This document shows, piece by piece, positions 57,271 through 64,000 of a stretch of 64,000 nt of DNA. The stretch comes from Nectonema munidae (taxonomy: Eukaryota > Nematomorpha > Nectonematoida > Nectonematidae), in contig JAUIRK010000404.1 of NCBI GenBank assembly GCA_030549495.1, positions 1-64,000 on the forward strand, in the 5' to 3' direction. Both the position numbers and the translations under genes were made by a program. Every line of letters starts with the position of its first letter. The stretch's first letter is position 1. Below the pieces are notes generated by a model. That model had not been told where the DNA came from. It was given only the letters and a program-made list of their open reading frames with translations, and did no database searches.

Positions 57271-57703
57271 GGACGAATTGACCTGCTTCCAAAAAATGAA
57301 ATGTTTTCAAAAAAGATACAATTTGGCCTAAAATAAAAAAAGTTCTATTATATCATTTTTTATTTTAAGATTCTGTGTTTTTTTATTCACAAATGATTAC
57401 AAGAATCAATGAATGATAATAATTAATAATAATAATATAAAGGTTTTTTGCATGCATCGAAGGCATGTTTAAATGTGTATGTTATGTGTTTGACTACTAT
57501 AAAAACTGATGTCACTTTTTAACAAGTCGATAAAGTTAACAATTTTCTCAAAAAAAAATTTTTTTTTGATTTGTGTAAGTTTCTTGCTTCAGTAAGTACT
57601 AAGTTTAAAAATGATAGGTTTTATTTTTAATAAATTAATTAAACAAATAATAAATTAATAGTAAAGTATTAATAGAAAATTAAGTGGTAAGTTGCAAACA
57701 GTG

Positions 57704-58865
57704 CCTGGTCAAAACGTCCGAAACAAAAACGTCCGAAATCGAAAACGTCCCAAACCGAAACGTCCGAAAACCAAAACGCCCGAAACCAAAACGTCTGAAA
57801 ATTAGATTAAGAGTATCTGAACCTTAAAAAACATTTTTTTTCGAGAATCAAAATTGTTTAGGAAAAAAACTGAAAAATTGAGCACAAAACTCTAGTTTTT
57901 TAGTTTAAAACTTTACACATTTTAGATTTAAATGAAAAATGCACAATAATCAAGCGTGTCTTTTTAGTGGAATAGATAAAAATTCATTCCAATCTCTTAA
58001 AATCCATTCAAATCGTGTAGTTCCTTTGATTTTTGATAGAAAGTCTAATTTTCAAAGTATTCCAAATTCGACTAATTAGTATAACTTTTTCCGAGACTTT
58101 TTTCCAAAATTGGGTGTTATATTTTAAAATCATACTCTTCAGAAGTGTTTGATTTTAAAATGAAATTTAATGGATCATATGAAGAACAACCACCCTAACA
58201 ATTCTGGGGTGGCTATTCTTCAGAAGAGAAATTTTCAGGGTAGCTATTCTTCAGTTGAGTTTTATATTTATTTAAACTTTGAAATGTGCATTGTATAATT
58301 AAATTCGAGCGTATACTAAACAAAGTGTTTTTAATCGTATTACACTGATACTGATTTCCTGAAAACATACGTATATATAATCACTAGTGTATATTTAATC
58401 TCATAACACTGTATAACCTTGAAACATTATCCTGTTTTGCAAGTCAGCTATATAATATTATAGATGTATACTTATTGTTTATTTTTTTTAATTCTTCTGA
58501 CAAAATGAATTTTCAAGATTTTATTTTGCCTTTACTAAATCAAAATTCTTTATATGTTATTACTTGGGTGAAAACTCAAAAGCTTTTGAAAACAAAGTGT
58601 TTTATTATAAAAGTAAATGTAAATTTTAATATTTTAGTTTTTACTAAATAAATTTTTTTAATTTTGCTTCAGTGGTATATTCTGTACAATATTATTGGAA
58701 AACTATTTGGGGTGGTGGTTCTTCAAAAGGGTCATGCGGGGTGGTTGTTCTTCCCTTGCTACTAAAATATTGTCTTGGGGTGGTTATTCTTCATATGATC
58801 TAATTTTTTTAGCCAAATTCATTATAATCAAAAAAAAATTGGTTTCGGACGTTTTGACTATGAAC
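57704..58865. mobile_element. AAACGTCCGAAA-word element, copy 2, carrying a nested insertion
   Basis: It begins CCTGGTCAAAACGTCCGAAA with six consecutive word variants and ends TTTCGGACGTTTTGACTATG. The body equals that of 51925-52445 up to about 58165 and again from about 58803. The 58173-58800 stretch is an inserted element. No coding capacity. Confidence 0.82.
58173..58800. mobile_element. Nested inverted-end element, 628 bp, GGGGTGGTTATTCTTC words
   Basis: The left end GATCATATGAAGAACAACCA and the complement of the right end GATCATATGAAGAATAACCA agree at 19 of 20 positions. At least six variants of GGGGTGGTTATTCTTCA occur near both ends. It interrupts an otherwise colinear copy of another element, so it moved later. 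The target duplication is unclear (TAAT possible). Confidence 0.78.
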
Positions 58866-58950
58866 CATTTAAAGACATAACAAATCTTATAAGTTTTAAA
58901 CAAAAAAAAATACGAAAAGTTTCAATAGATATTTATAAAAATTAATTTTA

Positions 58951-59047
58951 AATTGCGAATGCGGATGTTAACATGAAAAAAATCCGCGGATGAGGAGGTA
59001 AAGCGGATGTAAAAAATTTGCATATGCGGATATCCGATACATCTCTA
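58951..59047. repeat. GGATGCGGATAT-word element, copy 3 (partial)
   Basis: AATTGCGAATGCGGATGTTA, ATCCGCGGATGAGGAGG and ATGCGGATATCCGATACATC then TCTA: the right end matches CCGATACATCTCTAA of 5948-6237. Confidence 0.6.
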
Positions 59048-59049
59048 TA

Positions 59050-62000
59050 TATAATCTTTCTAAAATTTGAAAATCTACTAACAGAAAACAGAAATTATAA
59101 GGAATCTTTTAAAATTAAGAGAATTCAAGAGACAAAAATTTTTGAAGGATGAAAATAATTTGTCAAACATGGTTATTTTTCATAATTTACAAATTTGTGA
59201 GGAAAAAAAATTGTGCATTTATTTTTAGTCAATTTGGGTATATTTTTGATCATCGTGAGGATTGTCATTCATTCGTTGATCTATCTACACAATTATGTGG
59301 TGGTGACGTAATGTGAACTGAATCTTCACTTGAAGAATTAAAATTCCTCTCACTTTCCCACATTATGTGTAACAACACTCACAGCTTACACATCATCCCC
59401 GATCACCGTTATACTTCCTCATTAACTGTCTGATATTGTGATTCACAGGCGTGTTAGTGTACACACTCGATGTTTGAGTTGGCGGCTACCACAACAGATA
59501 ATGGAAGGGATGGATGGATGGATAGCATGGAGTGAGTATGGGTTATGCACATTCTTCGGATTAAGAGTATTGAATTAAGAGTAATGATGAAGAAGCCTCA
59601 TCAAAATAAAAATAATAATTTATCAGAGCTTGGTATTCATTCTTCCATCAAACGTCACCATGCCACAAGCCTTCTGCAATCCATCCCCCATCTCATTTGC
59701 CTCTTACTCTATCCATTATTTTTTAATGTGTTTGCTGCTAGCTTGTAGCTTCTTCGTCTTTCAAAGAATAAATTATTATCATTATCAGTGCGAGGTACAT
59801 AAAGATTTTGCATTCTTCTGATAGCATTTTGCCTCTTCTTACTTTTCACAGACTTCATGAAATATTGACGTGTAGACTAGTAACCATTTATCCAACTTTG
59901 TGAATAATTATTCCGACAATTTTTCCTCACGTAAGAAAAAGAAAAACCGAACTAAATAATGATACGCGAAGGTCGTTAGTGTAAAACATTTTTACACTAC
60001 AACGCACTAGACGAGGAGAAATTTTACAAAAAATTATTATGAAAATTTCACGTTTATTTATACAGATAATATTAAACAATGATAATGTTCTAATTGAAAT
60101 ATGCTGGACGTTCCTAAATAAACTTAGGAAAAAGGTTTACTTTTCGAATTTGAAATTTCGCTAGAACTATCTATATTGCAGACATGTAAAATAAAGTGTA
60201 GCAGTCTAACTTCAATATTTCGCAGTCTCGGATTTATATTTTGTTCTGCATTTGTATAAATATAGAGTTGCATTATCAAATAAAAATTTCATACAATATT
60301 TTTTTGTTTGATGAATTTTAGTGTGAGTTTGATGGTTCGGAGTCCCTAAAATAAAAACGGAGTCTGTCAGGGTCACCAGATTTTTACACGCTCAAACCAG
60401 GACAAAAATGGTAATGAAAAAAGGCGAAAATGAAACTTTGTTTCAATCAAAAATAATTAAAATTTAGAAATTTCGAAAAACGCAAATATCTAACAACCCT
60501 GACAGCCTCCGTGCGTGTGATGACCACGGGTCTATTTGGTAATAAGTTAAGTACCTGAAAGCTTTACAATTTCATTAAAATTGCAGCTATGTCGAAGTTG
60601 ACTTAAGGAAGTCATTGACTAAAATTGATTGTAGCTAAATGATTAACCAAAAATAACTCCTAGTGAATATGGGGTAAGAAGATATCCAATGTCTAGATCG
60701 GATTGTTTTGTGCAGGCGTATTAGTCGAAAGCATTCGCAACCATCATTAATTAGAGATGTTATCAGCCATTTACTATGATATATATGTGTTATGAATTCT
60801 CTACTGTGTCTTGCAGACTAAGATAATCAATCTTTATATTATTTCCGATAATTTTTATTATTATCAAATGGAGCATGAAGTTAAAACAAATAAATAGTCT
60901 GATGATAGATGCAATGATTGTGAGACATTCGGCTAATGTAACTTTGTAAAGTTAGTAGTTAAAAATTACTTTTTAAAAATGTTATTTTCAGGTCTAAAGA
61001 TCAAAAGCCAAAAAAAATAAAAACAAGAAACTAAAATTATTTGTTAATTCAAACATTCTAATTAAATATTGAAATTAGAATTTTTTATCTTTATTTGTTT
61101 TAAACATTTACTTCCTTTCAGATAATAAATTGCAATGTTTCCAAGTGTTTCAATATACTCCAGCCAATACTTCACATGTCGACCCTTATTTTTTATAATA
61201 AAAAAAATTAAAACAATTTATTAGTAAAAATAACTCTAATTTAAAAAATATATTGTTGATATCCCCTTTTCCCCAATCGATAAGCAGGTTCACTTCACCG
61301 GTTAAATGGTTTTTTAGTCAAAAAACAGAATGGGAATATTTTTACAGTGCATATCAATGCACCAATGATTTATTGTCAGAATATATTAGATGTCTGTCTG
61401 ATGTTTGAAATAATCAATAAAGCTCGACAATTAATGTGGGAAGGGGGAAGTGAAGTCACCATTGAAAAGATATTTATATAATTTGATATAAAATGTTTCG
61501 GCTCAGCCCTGAAATTTTTTTGGGCCACATGAGATATAGATTTGACAAAAAATGAAGCACTTACAATTTGTAAATCTAGTGCTGATCAATAACTTGAAGC
61601 AATTGAAATCGGCAGAATATGAGAATAGGTTTTTATATACAGAATACAACTCCTCGAGAATCTATATGCAGAAAAGATATTTTAAAAAACTTCCGACCGT
61701 TCTATATTTTTCCCATCAAACACCTTTCAGAGATTAAAAAGATAGGATATAAAATAGAACCAAGTAAAATATTTTAAACTATCTTGTAGATGGCGTTACT
61801 CGAATTTAAATTGTTATTTTTTTTGAAAAGAAAGCAGATTAATTCGTCATCTGGACAATTCGGCTTCTAAATATATTGATATAAATATTGTGTAGAGACT
61901 TATTTATTCGACAAATGAATTCAAAAATATCGAGCGATGACGTATAAGTCCCTTCTCAGTTATACGACGCTTAACGACAAAGAAAATAGATTCACCTTTG

Positions 62001-62980
62001 CAAGTGTAAAAACTGAACAAAACATCGTCTCCATGAATCAATTACATATAATAAATACTTGGAGATTAGTTTGTTATGAGTGCTTTGAAAAACAAATCGA
62101 TACATAAAATGAAACAGTTTATAATTAATAAAAGCAAACCTGAAATAACGAGAAATATTGATGTTAGGCTGTGAATTAGGAAAATTAAAGATTATGAGTG
62201 ATAAAAATAACTAGGCATAAATCAATGAGAACTTTCTTGTGAATGAAACGAAAAATACTACTACTGCTCGAAGAAAAACAAATAATGAAAGGAATGAAAA
62301 CATCATAAAGAAGCTTGTCCTTTCTCCTCTCGCGAGTATGATTGAAGGAAAATGCGATTGCAAGTCGTATAATCTGTTTAGGTGGGTGATAGAGGACTTA
62401 GCAGATATACTCCTTTTAAACACATAAAGATAAACTACGGATTTAGGTTAGTGCAAATGCTTTGCTCGTGTTGCAATTAATTGAATCTTCAGTAGTAATA
62501 ATGCGCTCAAGTTTCACTAAAAAGCAGTGAAACTCTTTTAAAAGTAAACTGGAATTATGATAAAAACTGAACTACAATTTTTACAACGAACCATAAATAA
62601 AAATTTAGTTTCGATTTAAAAACTTTTAAATACGAAGATTTTTTTAGATGTAAATTTTCTTTTGATATAAAGTATATTTTTTATATGAAAAAAAATCATC
62701 TAAAAACGAAACTAAAAATATCTTCTAAAAATCGAAAGTTGGCAAATACGAATATATATCATTAATAAAAACGTAATAAACTGGAAATTTTGTTTTATTT
62801 AGACTTTAGAAGAAAAACGAATACTCAGTGATTCTAAGGTAAAAACTCGTGTCTAATTTGAAGCAAAAGAAAAGGCACTACTATCATAACACTTCAGGAC
62901 GTGTAAATGTCTAACTTTTTAGTAAAGCCCTTTTAGAGTTTTGGTTTTATTTTCTAACATATTAAAAAAGTTATTGTAAT
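59050..62980. other. Intergenic/upstream DNA, no gene recognised
   Basis: A GC-richer patch at 59280-59560 contains TGACGTAA (CRE-like) and a (GGAT)4 run at 59506-59522. It could be a promoter or untranslated first exon but nothing fixes this. The remainder is AT-rich with unconserved short frames. Confidence 0.4.
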
Positions 62981-62982
62981 TA

Positions 62983-63190
62983 AGCCTGTTCAAAGTCTGG
63001 TCAGAGTTAGTCTGGTTCTCATAATATCGAGACGAAGAGAGGACTAGACCGTCTATAGTTAGAACAGAATCGAACCGGGCTATATCTACGAAGCAGATCG
63101 GACAGGACCAGAGAAATTAAGGACCGAACTGAACCATTAGGACCCAGTTTAACTGGTCCTAAACCTTACCGTGAACAGGTCTAGTTGTGA
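62983..63190. repeat. GGTC/GACC-word-rich stretch with weak inverted ends
   Basis: AAGCCTGTTCAAAGTCTGGTC at the left and the complement of CCGTGAACAGGTCTAG at the right share CCTGTTCA. Words such as GGACCAG, GACCGAAC and GGTCCTAAACC recur in both orientations. Possibly another small foldback element. Confidence 0.4.
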
Positions 63191-64000
63191 ACTAAACGTT
63201 TTCTATTAGAAATTTAATTTTTTTTAGGATATCAACTAATTACTTCAAAAGATGGTATTAATAAATATAATAATAATTTAACTCAAGTAATGTAAAAGAA
63301 AAAATTAAATTAAGAAAAGCGCTCGAAGTTTATGTAGAAAGGTTAAATTTTAAATAAATTAACTTCACATTTTATTTAACTTGGTTTATTGATGCTCTAA
63401 ATCCAAACACAGAGATTTTTTTTATAAATCACGATCGAAATCGGAATCGTATAAAATTTGGGGGTATCGTGCCATCACTAGTAGAGACAACTAAATGGAT
63501 GTGAAAAAGTAGTTAGACCATCAAATTATGGTTCAATTCGCAGACCTTTTTTACTCGAATGAAAGATATGCGTCTATCTCTTCAAAGCACAAATAGCAGC
63601 ATGTTGAAATGCTAAGTAGAGTTAAAAGCTTTCAAATAAAAATTTGATGATTAATGGAGAAAAAGAGAAGGAATGAAATCTTTCAAATTTACAGTCATTT
63701 GAGAAATAGTTGATAATAAACATGAATTTATAATTCATAGCGTGTAGGAAATAATAGTGGCACATTTATAAATATTGTCAATCATGAAAACTGGAAGCCC
63801 ATGAGAAATAAAGAATGAATCCTTACTCCTTTTTATTTGGATAATTAAAAATTCCAAACTAAATGATCAAGAGATGAAGGAATTTCCTAGGGGAGGATGG
63901 TGGGTTAAAATTACCCCCACCTATTTAAACTTGTCTAGAGGCTATAGAAGCAATAACTACTTATAGATTGTTAGTACTTTTATTGTGGAAGATTTTTGTC
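63191..64000. other. Window end, no gene recognised
   Basis: AT-rich; a short segment near 63352-63395 resembles 53622-53660 (AAATAAATTAACTT-A-ATTTTATTTAAC), suggesting a shared unnamed repeat. Confidence 0.4.

Noticed and set aside
62211-62427. Overlapping open frames on both strands
   Set aside because: Neither has conserved content or splice context; chance frames.

Overview
This is an AT-rich, repeat-laden eukaryotic window holding two spliced host genes inside a landscape of decayed transposable elements. There are no prokaryotic operons, rRNA genes, CRISPR arrays or canonical tRNA genes. Introns use GT..AG borders and the protein sequences are arthropod-like. The transposon mix (piggyBac, several hAT lineages, FLYWCH-bearing MULE, LINEs, tRNA-derived SINEs, many MITEs) fits a crustacean. 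My best guess is a caligid copepod (sea louse), but that is inference; only 'arthropod-like animal' is well supported.

Layout. 1-9.1 kb: intergenic DNA with a GIY-YIG retroelement scrap, a ~150-bp tandem array (about 2.74-3.45 kb), a ZBED-type hAT relic (4.5-5.6 kb) and small inverted-end elements. 9.1-10.2 kb: LINE remnant, minus strand. 10.4-15.6 kb: plus-strand gene for a divergent large-subunit stalk protein P1, five coding exons giving 107 aa, plus a probable intron in the 3' UTR. 15.6-23.8 kb: MITE, SINEs, and an older hAT relic interrupted by a younger hAT element with a perfect 8-bp target duplication (17,707-20,070), then a FLYWCH/MULE relic.

24.85-51.73 kb: an adducin gene (hu-li tai shao/ADD family) on the minus strand. 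I traced 15 coding exons whose phases all close, giving 750 aa with the class II aldolase-like head, neck/tail and the basic MARCKS-like motif. Its introns carry LINE pieces, a fossil reverse-transcribing element, MITEs, a piggyBac relic and a further hAT relic. 51.7-64 kb: DNA upstream of the first coding exon, mostly repeats and microsatellites; the adducin promoter and any untranslated first exon should lie here but I could not fix them.

The most unusual signal is not a gene. At least six families of small non-coding elements have ends built from a short, degenerate, repeatedly iterated word (for example AAACGTCCGAAA, GGATGCGGATAT, TGTTTTGGGGTG, GGGGTGGTTATTCTTC, AAAATAGCTAGT). They appear alongside a family of about 12 TTAA-bounded piggyBac-type MITE loci sharing TCGTCTGC. 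One such element is nested in another, and one carries a captured LINE fragment. P1 acts in translation and adducin in the membrane skeleton; nothing suggests that they work together.
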